Notes: generated from the letters alone by a model not told the origin. A stretch of DNA of 64,000 bases from Acidobacteriota bacterium (GCA_023384575.1 JAHDVP010000014.1:1-64000), one strand, 5' to 3'; shown: positions 17,839-25,934, counted from the stretch's first letter. A program made the numbers and translations.

Positions 17839-18579
17839 TCAGCGCACGTGCCGGCCACCGTCGACGCGGATGGTCTCGCCCGTGATGAAGTCGGTATCGA
17901 CGAGCGCCAGAACGGCCTTGGCAATCTCCGCCTCGCCGCCCCAGCGTCCGAGGGGCGTAGCGCGCTCCACCTCGCGGATCTCCTCGTCCGAGGTCCCGGG
18001 CGGCGCGACAATGGGGCCGGGCGCGACGGCGTTGACGAGAATGCCGTCGGCGGCGAGCTCGAGCGCGAGCACCTGCGTCAGGCCGATTACGCCCATCTTC
18101 GCTACGTAATAGGGAGCGTACCCGGTATAGCGGGGCCGGCCGCTGGCGGCCACCCAGTCGGTGAAGTTGATGATCCGGCCGCCCCCGGCGCGGCGCATGT
18201 GCGGCACGGCCGCGCGGCTGCACGACCAGGCGGTGCCGAGGTCGATGGCCAGGCTCAGGTCCCAGTCGTCGTCGGTCAGCTCGTCGAACGCCTTCTGAAC
18301 GTACATCGACGCCATGTTGACGAGGACGTCGACGCGGCCGAGCGTCGCCGCCGCGTGATCCACCAGCCGGCGACACTCGTCGGGCGACCTGAGATCGGCC
18401 TGAACGGCCGTCGCCCGCCGGCCGAGCGCTTCAATCCGCGCGACGGCCTCGCGCGCCTCGGCCGCCGATCGGTTGTAGCTGATTGCGACGTCGGCGCCGC
18501 GCGCGGCAAGCTCGCAGGCCACGACGAGGCCGATGCGTTTGGCGCCCGTCACGAGGGCGACCCGATCCGTGAGCGTCAT
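17839..18579 (-). CDS. Short-chain dehydrogenase/reductase (pteridine-reductase-like)
   Basis: The product has 246 residues. The Rossmann dinucleotide motif (VTGAKRIG) is near residue 9, the active-site YYVAK follows a Ser/Thr region (IINFTDW) and the C-terminus has the typical ITGETIRVDGG. The 'TGAKRIG' form and 'NM-AS' spacing resemble pteridine reductases/FolM, but a general SDR reductase is equally possible. It is the last gene of the minus-strand run that begins with the molybdenum oxidoreductase, separated from DUF1326 by 80 bp filled with a GCAGAG-type repeat that ends at the ATG. Cytoplasmic. Confidence 0.82.
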   Translation of the reverse strand: MTLTDRVALVTGAKRIGLVVACELAARGADVAISYNRSAAEAREAVARIEALGRRATAVQADLRSPDECRRLVDHAAATLGRVDVLVNMASMYVQKAFDELTDDDWDLSLAIDLGTAWSCSRAAVPHMRRAGGGRIINFTDWVAASGRPRYTGYAPYYVAKMGVIGLTQVLALELAADGILVNAVAPGPIVAPPGTSDEEIREVERATPLGRWGGEAEIAKAVLALVDTDFITGETIRVDGGRHVR

Positions 18580-18659
18580 CCTGTCTCTGCGCGTCTCTGC
18601 GTCTTTGCGCCTCTGCGGTGCCTTCTCCGCGCCCTCTGCTCCCTCTGCGCCCTCGACGG
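18580..18659. repeat. Degenerate GCAGAGG/GCAAAGA tandem repeat
   Basis: The minus strand reads as repeated units of the type GCAGAGG, GCAAAGA, GCAGAGA and AGGGAGCAGAGG over about 80 bp, filling the whole gap between the DUF1326 and dehydrogenase genes. The repeat supplies the purine-rich tract just before the dehydrogenase ATG. Units are imperfect. I see no coding function. Confidence 0.6.
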
Positions 18660-19322
18660 TCAGTAGGCGAACGTCCCGACGAACGCCGATTTCTTGCCGG
18701 CCTGGCGCCACCGCTTCCCGAGCGCGTCGCCCCAGTAGGCGTGGGTCTTCGTCAGGCCGACCTTCGTCCCGGCCGTTGTCCCCAGGGGGCTGAACCAGAG
18801 CATCGCGCCGCAACTGACGTCGTGGGGCACGTTGGTCTCGACGGTGAGCGTGGCGGCACCCGCCGCGACGTCGACGAGGCTGCCGTGCCGCGTGAAGACG
18901 ACGGGCGCCACGTCGACGCTCACGATCTCGCCCAGAAGTCCGTCGGTCATCGTCCGCGCGAAATCGACGAGGGCGGCCCGCTGCGGCAGCGTGGCGCGCT
19001 CGTCGACCACGATGGCCGTGCGGACGCGTGTCGGCGCCTCGCCGCCCATCTCGCGCATGCCGAGGTTGCGGTCGCCGGCCAATGCCGCGACGACCGTCAG
19101 GCCGTCGAGGGGGACGCCGCCGAAGGTGCCCTGGTCGACCCGCCATGCCATCACGGCTTCGCGGCCGAGCGTCTCGGCCTCGCTGTTCATGATGCACCCG
19201 CCGGTGAAGACCTCGGCGGTGCGCACCTCGACGTAGTCGCCGGTCAAGACGGGCGCGCGGTCTGACCCGAGCACCGGCAAGGCGACAAGCGACAGGGCAA
19301 CGACGAGAGGGGCGATCTTCAT
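18660..19322 (-). CDS. DUF1326-type secreted protein
   Basis: The product has 220 residues with a signal peptide (1-19). The N-terminal GDYVEVRTAEVFTGGCIMNSE is close to the DUF1326 pattern, including its conserved Cys, and a second Cys lies in VSCGAMLWF. The family function is unknown, though members are often near metal or redox genes. Spacing of 27 bp from the Cys-rich mini-protein upstream and the same strand as the molybdenum oxidoreductase imply co-transcription. A Shine-Dalgarno-like AAAGGAA precedes the ATG. Confidence 0.8.
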   Translation of the reverse strand: MKIAPLVVALSLVALPVLGSDRAPVLTGDYVEVRTAEVFTGGCIMNSEAETLGREAVMAWRVDQGTFGGVPLDGLTVVAALAGDRNLGMREMGGEAPTRVRTAIVVDERATLPQRAALVDFARTMTDGLLGEIVSVDVAPVVFTRHGSLVDVAAGAATLTVETNVPHDVSCGAMLWFSPLGTTAGTKVGLTKTHAYWGDALGKRWRQAGKKSAFVGTFAY

Positions 19323-19349
19323 GGGTCGTTCCTTTCGTGACGGAGCCGG

Positions 19350-19583
19350 TCACCCGGCGCAACACGCGCGGCCGCTGCCCGGATGGCAGCGGTCGGCGGC
19401 CACGGGCTGCCCGTCGGGCCCGAGAGCCTTCTGCGTGCACGTGCACCAGTAGGACGTCGCGTGGTACGAGTCGGCGACTGCCGCATCGGCGGCTTCGAGC
19501 GACGTGACGTACATGCCCTTGTGTCGCAGGTGTGCGCAGTGCGCTCCGTACACCAGACGCGACGAAGGGGTGGGATGGTTCAT
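19350..19583 (-). CDS. Cys-rich mini-protein, unknown function
   Basis: The product has 77 residues. Cysteines occur at the N-terminal GAHCAH, at YWCTCTQ and in the tail DRCHPGSGRACCAG, seven in all, with a 'GPDG-x-V' segment between them. The spacing suggests a metal-binding or disulfide-stabilised domain. A good Shine-Dalgarno sequence (GAGGAG, 7 nt before ATG) and tight spacing (28 bp after the FAD subunit gene, 27 bp before DUF1326) support it as a real gene. No signal peptide is seen. I do not recognise an assigned function. Confidence 0.7.
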   Translation of the reverse strand: MNHPTPSSRLVYGAHCAHLRHKGMYVTSLEAADAAVADSYHATSYWCTCTQKALGPDGQPVAADRCHPGSGRACCAG

Positions 19584-19611
19584 CTGCGTGCTCCTCGTGT
19601 CTCGTGCCGGG

Positions 19612-20592
19612 TCAGGCCAGCAATCCGGCCGCGCGGAGAACGGCGCGCTTCACCGCGGTGCGTGCGACCTGCACCTTGTACGCGTTGCCGCTCATTGGCT
19701 GCGCGTCGCGCACGGCCGCGTCGGCGGCCCGTGAGGCGATCGCTTCGTCGACGACCTGGCCGCCCAGCACCGCCTCGGCCGCCGGCGAAGGCCACGGCAC
19801 CGGCGCGACGGCGCCCAGCACGACACGGGCCGACGCCACCCGGCTGCCATCCATCGTGAGCGCCACCGTGGCGAACGCCATCGGCCAGTCGGTCGACTGC
19901 TTGTAGCGCACCTCGTAGTGGCCGCTTCGCACGTTCTTCAGCGCCGGCAGGCGGACAGCCGTGATCAACTCGTTCGGCCCGAGCACCGTCTCGCCGAAGA
20001 GGTTCCGGTCGGGCATCTGGAAGAAGTCAGCGGCCGGCCATTCGCGCGGCCCCGACGGCCCCGCCGTCTCGACGATCGCGCCGTACGCCAGCAACGGCAC
20101 CGCGAGGCTCGAAGGATGGACGATGTGGCAGGGCCCGTCGCCGAAAATCGCGTGGAACTGGTTCTCGCCGTCGACGGCATAGCACCGGGGTCCACCCTTC
20201 TTCAGGCAGCGGAACTCCTCGTTCCGGAAGTACCAGCAGCGGGGCCGCTGGCACAGGTTGCCACCCACGGTCCCGATGTTGCGGATCTGCGGCGTCCCCA
20301 CCTCGTCGGCGGCGTGGGCCAGGGCCGGGTACGCCGAGCGGAGACCCTCGTGGCGGGCGAGGTCGGCCAGCCGCACGGCGGCGCCGACGCGCCATCCGCC
20401 GCCATCCGCCTCGGCGACCGTCTGGTCGAGACGCTTGACGTTGACGAGCCGGTCGGGCTGGAGGACGTAGTCCTTCATCAGCGCGAGCAGGTCCTGGCCG
20501 CCGGCAATCGCCAAGGCACGGCCGCGCGAGGGCGAGAGCGCTCCGAGCGCCTGCGTGAGGTTCGTCGGGTCGACGTACTCGAACGCTTTCAC
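19612..20592 (-). CDS. FAD-binding subunit of PaoABC-type aldehyde oxidoreductase
   Basis: The product has 326 residues from a GTG overlapping the molybdenum subunit stop (GTGA). It has the CO-dehydrogenase flavoprotein fold, with AIAGGQDLL as a pyrophosphate loop and IRNIGTVGGNL in the FAD region. Cysteines at 114, 119, 129 and 137 (CQRPRCWYF through GGPRC) match the extra [4Fe-4S] site known from E. coli PaoB (YagS). It passes electrons from the 2Fe-2S subunit. Gene order (2Fe-2S, Moco, FAD) differs from E. coli paoABC. Confidence 0.88.
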   Translation of the reverse strand: MKAFEYVDPTNLTQALGALSPSRGRALAIAGGQDLLALMKDYVLQPDRLVNVKRLDQTVAEADGGGWRVGAAVRLADLARHEGLRSAYPALAHAADEVGTPQIRNIGTVGGNLCQRPRCWYFRNEEFRCLKKGGPRCYAVDGENQFHAIFGDGPCHIVHPSSLAVPLLAYGAIVETAGPSGPREWPAADFFQMPDRNLFGETVLGPNELITAVRLPALKNVRSGHYEVRYKQSTDWPMAFATVALTMDGSRVASARVVLGAVAPVPWPSPAAEAVLGGQVVDEAIASRAADAAVRDAQPMSGNAYKVQVARTAVKRAVLRAAGLLA

Positions 20593-22775
20593 TCCGTGCC
20601 TCCTGCTCTGTCGGTGCGCAAGGCCGCGAGCACCCGGTCGGGCGTGATGGGCAGGCTGCGCACGCGCGCCCCTATCGCGTTGGCCACCGCGTTGGCCACC
20701 GCGGCTGCCGTCGAGATCGCTGGCGGCTCGCCGATGCCGATGACACCACGGCCCGGCTGATCGACGAGCGTCACCTGGATGTCGGGGATGTCCGACAGCC
20801 CGGGGACCAGGTACCATTCCATGTTCGGGTTGACCATCTGTGCCGTGTTCGGGTCGAGGAGCCGGTGCTCGAACAGCGCGAACCCGATGCCCCCGATGAT
20901 GCCCCCGAGGCACTGGGACTCGGCCGCCATCCTGTTGACGATGAGGCCGCAGTCCTGCACGCACAGCACGCGGGTGACGCGGGTGATGCCGGTCTCGATG
21001 TCGACTTCGACCTCGGCCATCTGCACGCCGCTCGTGCCCGACGCCGAGAGCCCGGCTTCCCACTCGCCGTCGACCGACACGGGCTCGGTGCCCAGCCGCT
21101 GGCAGGCCTCGCGCCACGTCAGGCTCGTCGAGGGCGACGCCGTGGAGCGCACGCGCCCGTCGCGCGCCACGATGGACTCCGGTGCAACGCCGAGACCGGG
21201 CGCGATCCGTGCCGCGAGGGCCTCGAGCGCCTTCGACGCCGTCACGCGAATGGCCGGCGACACCGAGGGCGCCGTGGTGCTGCCGCCTGACCCGCCACTG
21301 AAAGGATAGTTGCTGTCGCCGAGCTCGACGCGGACGGCGTCGACCGGCAGACCCAGCGTCTCGGCGGTGATGATCGCCATCAGCGTCTTCGTGCCGACGC
21401 CGAGATCCTGCGTCCCCGATCGCATGACGACCGAGCCGTCGGGCAGGATCTCGCACTGCGCGCGCGTGCCGCGCCCGCCGCCGCCCCATCGGTTGGCGGC
21501 ACAGCCGAAGCCGCGTTTGATCGGGCCTGGCGTGACGTCGCCGGTGGCGTGCCGGCGGCTCCAGCCGAACTGCGCGGCCGCCATCTCGAAGTACCGCCGC
21601 CACATGGCGTTCGGGGCCTCGGCGGGCAGGTTCTTGAGGCGAAACGCCACCGGGTCCATGCGCACCCGGTCGGCGATCTCGTCCATCAGGACTTCGGTGA
21701 TGAAGCAGCCCTGCGGGTGTCCGGGCGCGCGCATGGCGCGTTGCGGGCCGGCGTTCGTGTAGACGTCGGTGTGAACCACGCGACGGTTGGGAAAGACGTA
21801 GATGTAGGGGAGCGGGAAGCCCGCGCCCTGGCCGGCGCCGCCCGTGCCCCAGGTCTGTGCGTCGAACGCGGTGAGCGCGCCGTCGGCCGCGGCGCCAGCG
21901 CGGATCCGCGCGTAGGCCGACGGCCGGTTCCCGCCCGCGAGGTGCTCGTCCTTGCGGTCGAGCATGAGCTTCACGGGCGCGTTCGCCGCCTTCGCCAGCC
22001 GGGCGCACGCCAGGCCCTGGGCGTCGGGGCCGAACTTGCTGCCGAACCCGCCACCCATGTACTCGCAGATGACCCGCACGTTCGACTGCGGGATACCGAG
22101 CGACTGCGCGAAGCCCTCGCGCGTGCCGTGCACGGCCTGCGTCGACACCCACGCCGTGAGTCGATCGCCGTCCCACTCGCACACGCACCCGTGCGTCTCG
22201 AGGCAGACGTGCGTCTGCACCTGGGTCGAATAGAGCCCCTCGACGACGTGGGTGGCGGCGGCAAAGCCAGCCTCGAGGTCGCCTTCTTCCTGCACGTCGC
22301 TCGTGCGGGTGTTCCCGCCCTCGAAGACGACCGGCGCCTCCGGTCGCATGGCCTGCTCGACCGTCGCGAGGTGCGGCAGCACCTCGTAGTCGACCTTGAT
22401 GGCGCGCAAGGCGTCGCGCGCGGTGTCTTCCGAGGTCGCCGCCAGAGCGGCCACCTCGTCGCCCTGGTACATGACCTTGGCACCGGGCTCGGCGATGACC
22501 AGTGTGGCGCGGACGCCCGGGGCGGCCGCCGCCGCCGAGAGATCGATGGAGCGGACGCGCGCGTGCGCGTGCGGCGAGCGGAGGATCAGCCCGTGCAGCA
22601 GGCCCGGGCGGTTGATGTCGTACGTGTACTTCGCCGCGCCGCGTGCCTTCGCGGGGCCGTCGACGCGGCGCACCTCGGTGCCGAGGACGCGGCGTTCGGC
22701 CGGCCAGGCGTACTTGCTGCCGCTCGCCGTGGCCGGGGCCTGCACCTCGGGAACCTGGCCCATGTCGTCAGCCAC
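20589..22775 (-). CDS. Molybdopterin-binding subunit of PaoABC-type aldehyde oxidoreductase
   Basis: The product has 728 residues with xanthine-oxidase-family domains: an N-terminal 'a/b hammerhead' (about 30-140) and the two-part molybdopterin-binding region. Motifs seen include GGGFGSKFG, MRAPGHPQG and the C-terminal GIGEPPAIS, whose Glu is the expected catalytic base. Related enzymes oxidise aldehydes or aromatic/heterocyclic substrates. There is no own signal peptide, so it would be co-exported with the Tat-bearing 2Fe-2S subunit. It overlaps both neighbours. No XdhC/PaoD maturation gene is in the window. Confidence 0.9.
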   Translation of the reverse strand: MADDMGQVPEVQAPATASGSKYAWPAERRVLGTEVRRVDGPAKARGAAKYTYDINRPGLLHGLILRSPHAHARVRSIDLSAAAAAPGVRATLVIAEPGAKVMYQGDEVAALAATSEDTARDALRAIKVDYEVLPHLATVEQAMRPEAPVVFEGGNTRTSDVQEEGDLEAGFAAATHVVEGLYSTQVQTHVCLETHGCVCEWDGDRLTAWVSTQAVHGTREGFAQSLGIPQSNVRVICEYMGGGFGSKFGPDAQGLACARLAKAANAPVKLMLDRKDEHLAGGNRPSAYARIRAGAAADGALTAFDAQTWGTGGAGQGAGFPLPYIYVFPNRRVVHTDVYTNAGPQRAMRAPGHPQGCFITEVLMDEIADRVRMDPVAFRLKNLPAEAPNAMWRRYFEMAAAQFGWSRRHATGDVTPGPIKRGFGCAANRWGGGGRGTRAQCEILPDGSVVMRSGTQDLGVGTKTLMAIITAETLGLPVDAVRVELGDSNYPFSGGSGGSTTAPSVSPAIRVTASKALEALAARIAPGLGVAPESIVARDGRVRSTASPSTSLTWREACQRLGTEPVSVDGEWEAGLSASGTSGVQMAEVEVDIETGITRVTRVLCVQDCGLIVNRMAAESQCLGGIIGGIGFALFEHRLLDPNTAQMVNPNMEWYLVPGLSDIPDIQVTLVDQPGRGVIGIGEPPAISTAAAVANAVANAIGARVRSLPITPDRVLAALRTDRAGGTE

Positions 22776-23427
22776 GGCGCACCCCCTTCGCCGTCAACGC
22801 CGCCTCGAGCACGCCCTTGTAGGTGCCGCACCGGCAGATGTTCCCGTCGAGGGCTCTCCGTGCCTCGTCGGCCGTTGGTGTCGGGTTCGCCTCGAGCAGC
22901 GCCACGGTGGCCATCACGAAGCCCGGCGTGCAGAACCCGCACATGAGGCCGTCGTGCTCGCAGAAGGCCTCCTGCACCGGGTGCAGCACCGTGCCGTTGG
23001 TGAGGCCTTCCACCGTGCGGATGTCTGCGCCCTGCGCCTCGATGGCCAGCATCGAACAGGCGTAGATCGTGCGGCCGTCGACGAGCATCGTGCAGGCGCC
23101 GCAGGCGCCTCGATCGCAGACGCGCTTCTGGCCGGTCAGGTCGAGGCGGTCGCGGATCGCGTCGAGCAGCGTCACGCGCGGCTCGACGCTCAGCGCGTGG
23201 CGATGGCCGTTGATGGTGAGCTCGATCGGGACGGCTGCCGGCCCGACCGGGTTGGCCACGGCCTGTGCGTCGGCGGTCCGCGCGGCGACCACGCTCGCCG
23301 CGAGCGGCCCGACACCGACAGTCTTCAGGAAATTGCGGCGGCTGAAGTCGAGGCGGGACTCCCCTTCGGGGAGAGGCTCGGCGTCCGGCGGGCGAGCGCC
23401 GGGCCGGGGGGGCTCGTGTGAAGCCAT
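22768..23427 (-). CDS. Tat-exported 2Fe-2S subunit of PaoABC-type aldehyde oxidoreductase
   Basis: The product has 219 residues. A twin-arginine signal (SRRNFLK, 29-35) with a hydrophobic stretch marks export of the whole complex. The plant-type 2Fe-2S ligands are Cys104, 109, 112 and 124, and the second cluster ligands are Cys163, 166, 198 and 200 (CGFC and CRCG). The ATG at 23427 has a strong GGAGG six bases upstream, so the longer open frame is not used. It is the first gene of a probable six-gene minus-strand operon. Confidence 0.92.
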   Translation of the reverse strand: MASHEPPRPGARPPDAEPLPEGESRLDFSRRNFLKTVGVGPLAASVVAARTADAQAVANPVGPAAVPIELTINGHRHALSVEPRVTLLDAIRDRLDLTGQKRVCDRGACGACTMLVDGRTIYACSMLAIEAQGADIRTVEGLTNGTVLHPVQEAFCEHDGLMCGFCTPGFVMATVALLEANPTPTADEARRALDGNICRCGTYKGVLEAALTAKGVRRG

Positions 23428-23478
23428 CCGGGTCCTCCGGTCGAGTGCTGACGGCGTGCGAGGGGTGATCGAAACGCT

Positions 23479-23507
23479 AGGGTACTCTGGGCGGCACGAA
23501 CCTGCAA
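23479..23507 (-). promoter_or_regulatory. Possible housekeeping promoter of the oxidoreductase operon
   Basis: On the minus strand TTGCAG (23507-23502) and TACCCT (23484-23479) are spaced by 17 bp, about 50 bp before the ATG of the 2Fe-2S subunit. The -35 is good; the -10 matches TATAAT only partly. No other feature was recognised in the rest of the 23428-23757 gap. Confidence 0.3.
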
Positions 23508-23757
23508 GCGAAGGGTGCTCGAGGGGTGTCCTCACTGGCGGTGAAGCGAAGGCCCGTCGTTCAATCGCTGAGGGTCTCCAACCAGGCCACCAGCCTGTAG
23601 CCACCAGCCAGCTTGGCAAGGAAGGGCTAATCTGTCGCTTCGAGCGCGTCACTCAAGAACTAAAGTCAGATCCAGGGATGACTATGCGGAGGAATCCGTG
23701 GTCGGTGGCTGACTCTAAAAGATTGATAAATAACGATCTGTAACGTGTGGTCGACAA

Positions 23758-23773
23758 TGGATCGGTGTTTGCT
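23758..23773 (+). promoter_or_regulatory. Sigma-54-like -24/-12 promoter of PEP-CTERM gene 1
   Basis: TGGATCGGTGTTTGCT keeps the invariant GG and GC with the required 10-bp spacing and the TTTGCT end of the -12 box. It lies 75 bp before the ATG of the PEP-CTERM gene. PEP-CTERM genes are known in other bacteria to be under sigma-54 control. The match is by eye. Confidence 0.55.
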
Positions 23774-23848
23774 ATTTTGGTCGCTACTTGCCCTGTCGCT
23801 GGGGCGCCGCGTCTGTAAGTGTGACCATTGTGGAGATGGTGGGGTGAC

Positions 23849-24448
23849 ATGAAGAAGATTCTTCTAGCGGCGTTGGCCGCCCTGGTTCTGACGGCGGTGC
23901 CTGCACAGGCGCTGATGTTGACGCCCACGACCTCTGGGATGCTCAGCGGGAATCTCGGTGCCGCCAACTGTGAGCCCGGTTGTGTGTACGACGCCTTCGG
24001 GTTGCTGAACGACGGCTCGCTGAGCCTGCTGTACAAGGCAGACGTTGGGCGAGACGACAACGACCCGCGGGGTCCGGCGCCGACCGCTTACAGCGGCACG
24101 TTCGCCGGCTCGTATACGACTGTCTTCTCCAACACCGAGTTCGACCCGTCGAACGCCACCATCTCGTACGTCGCCCCGATGCCCGCCATCGTCTGCGGCA
24201 CCTGCTACCTCGTCATCAAAGACGGCAACCAGACGCCCTCTTACTACTTCTACAACCTCAGCCTGGCGCCCGGTTGGAATGGCACCGACGACATCATCAT
24301 GAGCGGCTTCTGGCCTGGGGCGGGCGCCATTTCCCATGTCGCGATTTGGGGTGCGTCCACGGCGTCCGTTTCCGAGCCTGGGCTGCTGGCGCTGATGGGG
24401 CTCGGCCTGACGGGCATGGGAATCGGCCTGCGGCGTCGGTCGTCCTGA
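23849..24448 (+). CDS. PEP-CTERM sorting-signal protein 1
   Basis: The product has 199 residues. It has an N-terminal signal peptide (MKKILLAALAALVLTAVPAQA) and a C-terminal sorting tripartite tail: SVSEPGLLALMGLGL, a hydrophobic segment and a basic RRRSS end. Such proteins are cleaved by an exosortase and delivered to the surface or extracellular polymer. The mature part is Ser/Thr/Tyr-rich with paired Cys (CEPGC, CGTC). The start at 23849 follows a GGTGGGG purine tract. It is monocistronic, with a sigma-54-like promoter upstream and a terminator hairpin downstream. No exosortase gene lies in the window. Confidence 0.85.
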   Translation: MKKILLAALAALVLTAVPAQALMLTPTTSGMLSGNLGAANCEPGCVYDAFGLLNDGSLSLLYKADVGRDDNDPRGPAPTAYSGTFAGSYTTVFSNTEFDPSNATISYVAPMPAIVCGTCYLVIKDGNQTPSYYFYNLSLAPGWNGTDDIIMSGFWPGAGAISHVAIWGASTASVSEPGLLALMGLGLTGMGIGLRRRSS

Positions 24449-24482
24449 CCATTCCCGTCGTCTCCCCGCCTTCTCGATGAAT

Positions 24483-24512
24483 GACCCGGCCTTCGCGCCG
24501 GGTCTTCGTTTG
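24483..24512 (+). terminator. Rho-independent-like terminator after PEP-CTERM gene 1
   Basis: GACCCGGC (24483-24490) and GCCGGGTC (24497-24504) form a perfect 8-bp stem with a 6-nt loop, followed by TTCGTTTG. It lies 35 bp after the stop of PEP-CTERM gene 1. Confidence 0.7.
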
Positions 24513-24665
24513 TACCGCCTGACCCTCCGCCGTTCGGCGCAGTCGTCAACCGAACGGCGATCCTGCATGGCCTCACGCACAAGGGCCGGCGCCTCGGTCG
24601 GCATGCGAATGAGCCGGTCAGGTCGCAGGCGGGACATTCTTAACGCCCCAGGACAACCCGATCCT

Positions 24666-25226
24666 TCAGTTCCGCCGGCGCAGTCGCCGGCCGGCGAAGA
24701 CGAGGCCCGTTCCGAGCAGCACCAGGGTGGCGGGTTCCGGGACGCTCGCCGTTTGGGTCGTCCAGAAACTGAGGTGCGAGGTGGCCGGCTGGTTCCTGCC
24801 GTTCGGTGTGAGAAGCCCGGCGGTCGAGTACCACCCCTCACTCGAGGGTGGCGCGAGGTGGTAGAGCGCGAACTCCAGGGCCCCCTTGACGGTGAAGTAG
24901 TGGATCAGGGTGCCGTCGATCACGCGCCACTCGCCGGAGAACGAGCCGTCGGGGTCTTCCGGGGAGAACTCGAACAGCGGCGCATCGTCGTCGCTCTTCC
25001 CGTAGAGGGTGATGGTGACCACCATGCCTGTGGCGTCGAGGATGGCCTGCTCGACCGCGCCGTGTGAGTCGTTGCCGGGGGCACGGCAGCCGTCGTTGAC
25101 GAGGTCGATGCCGGGGCCGGACGAGCAGAAGGCGAGCGGCTCAGCCTGTCCTGTAGCACTTCCGACCATCAGCAGTGCCGCGACGACGAGACCGAAACCG
25201 AAGTGTCTGCTCGAGCTGATTCCCAC
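24666..25226 (-). CDS. PEP-CTERM sorting-signal protein 2
   Basis: The product has 186 residues from a GTG at 25226 with GGAGG five bases upstream; the frame is open further up but has no better site. A signal-peptide-like hydrophobic stretch (FGFGLVVAALLMVGSATG) precedes the mature part. The C-terminus is a textbook PEP-CTERM: SVPEPATLVLLGTGL, hydrophobic, then RRLRRRN. The middle is acidic and aromatic. It is convergent with PEP-CTERM gene 1, and the two form an island of surface-protein genes. A sigma-54-like element precedes it. Confidence 0.85.
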   Translation of the reverse strand: MGISSSRHFGFGLVVAALLMVGSATGQAEPLAFCSSGPGIDLVNDGCRAPGNDSHGAVEQAILDATGMVVTITLYGKSDDDAPLFEFSPEDPDGSFSGEWRVIDGTLIHYFTVKGALEFALYHLAPPSSEGWYSTAGLLTPNGRNQPATSHLSFWTTQTASVPEPATLVLLGTGLVFAGRRLRRRN

Positions 25227-25286
25227 GATGGCCTCCACGGGGTGTGCCTGCAGGGGGGTCACCACGACCACCCTGGTCCATGGAGA

Positions 25287-25302
25287 GGCAAGAGGGGATC
25301 CA
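25287..25302 (-). promoter_or_regulatory. Sigma-54-like -24/-12 promoter of PEP-CTERM gene 2
   Basis: The minus strand reads TGGATCCCCTCTTGCC, with GG and GC at 10-bp spacing and the same TGGATC half as the element before PEP-CTERM gene 1. It lies about 60 bp before the GTG start. Confidence 0.5.
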
Positions 25303-25460
25303 GGTTGGCGGCCTGTCGGCGGCCGACACGCCAACCTGTTCTACTGATGGGAGATAGGTGTTTCTAATGAGTGGCGGGTCTGAGGTGGGCGGTCCATAAA
25401 GTCCAATAATAAGAAGACTATTATCTCTATTGTTAGATAGAAAACAAAAGTCTTCCTCTT

Positions 25461-25934
25461 TTAAACCTTGCCTGCCCGCAGCCGCGCCCGGCCCGCCTCC
25501 TGCTCCGCACGGTCACGCTCTCGGCGCTCGTCGATCGACAACGCACCAGGCCCGGTCAGGGCCAGACTCACCAGCCCCGCCAGCAGCGCCAGCGCGTACT
25601 CCACCCCGTGGCCCCGCCCCGGCTCGATGGTCCAGTTCAGGAAGAAGCCAAACGGCCAGTGCACCGTCCAGATGGCGACCGCCATCACGCCCGCCAGCGC
25701 CAGCGCGGCCCACCGCGCACACCACCCCAGGATCAGCGCCGCGCCCCCGATCACCTCGACCGCGCCAGCCAGCATCGCTAGAACGAGCGGCGGCCAGAGG
25801 CCGAGACCTTCGAACGCCAGCGCGGTGCCGAACACCCCGCCGGCGTCACCGACCGGGACGAGTTTCGGCACGCCGTGCGCGATGAAGATCGTCCCCCAGA
25901 CGACACGTTGGACCGCGGGGCCCCAGGCTCGCAA
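25461..25934 (-). CDS. DoxX-family membrane protein
   Basis: The product has 157 residues with four predicted transmembrane helices (about 8-25, 45-70, 72-92, 105-125). The GTIFIAHGVPKL start and later Glu/Gly pattern (AGAVEVIGGAALILG) are typical of DoxX/YphA proteins, inner-membrane proteins linked to thiol or oxidative homeostasis in some bacteria. The start is a TTG at 25934 with AGGAG about 11 bases upstream, so it is less certain. The C-terminal tail is basic and soluble. It is divergent from the Tat aminotransferase gene. Confidence 0.82.
   Translation of the reverse strand: MRAWGPAVQRVVWGTIFIAHGVPKLVPVGDAGGVFGTALAFEGLGLWPPLVLAMLAGAVEVIGGAALILGWCARWAALALAGVMAVAIWTVHWPFGFFLNWTIEPGRGHGVEYALALLAGLVSLALTGPGALSIDERRERDRAEQEAGRARLRAGKV

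Noticed and set aside
23780-23793. TGGTCGCTACTTGC, a second sigma-54-like sequence near PEP-CTERM gene 1
   Set aside because: GG and GC are spaced 9 bp instead of 10; the nearby element at 23758 has the correct spacing.
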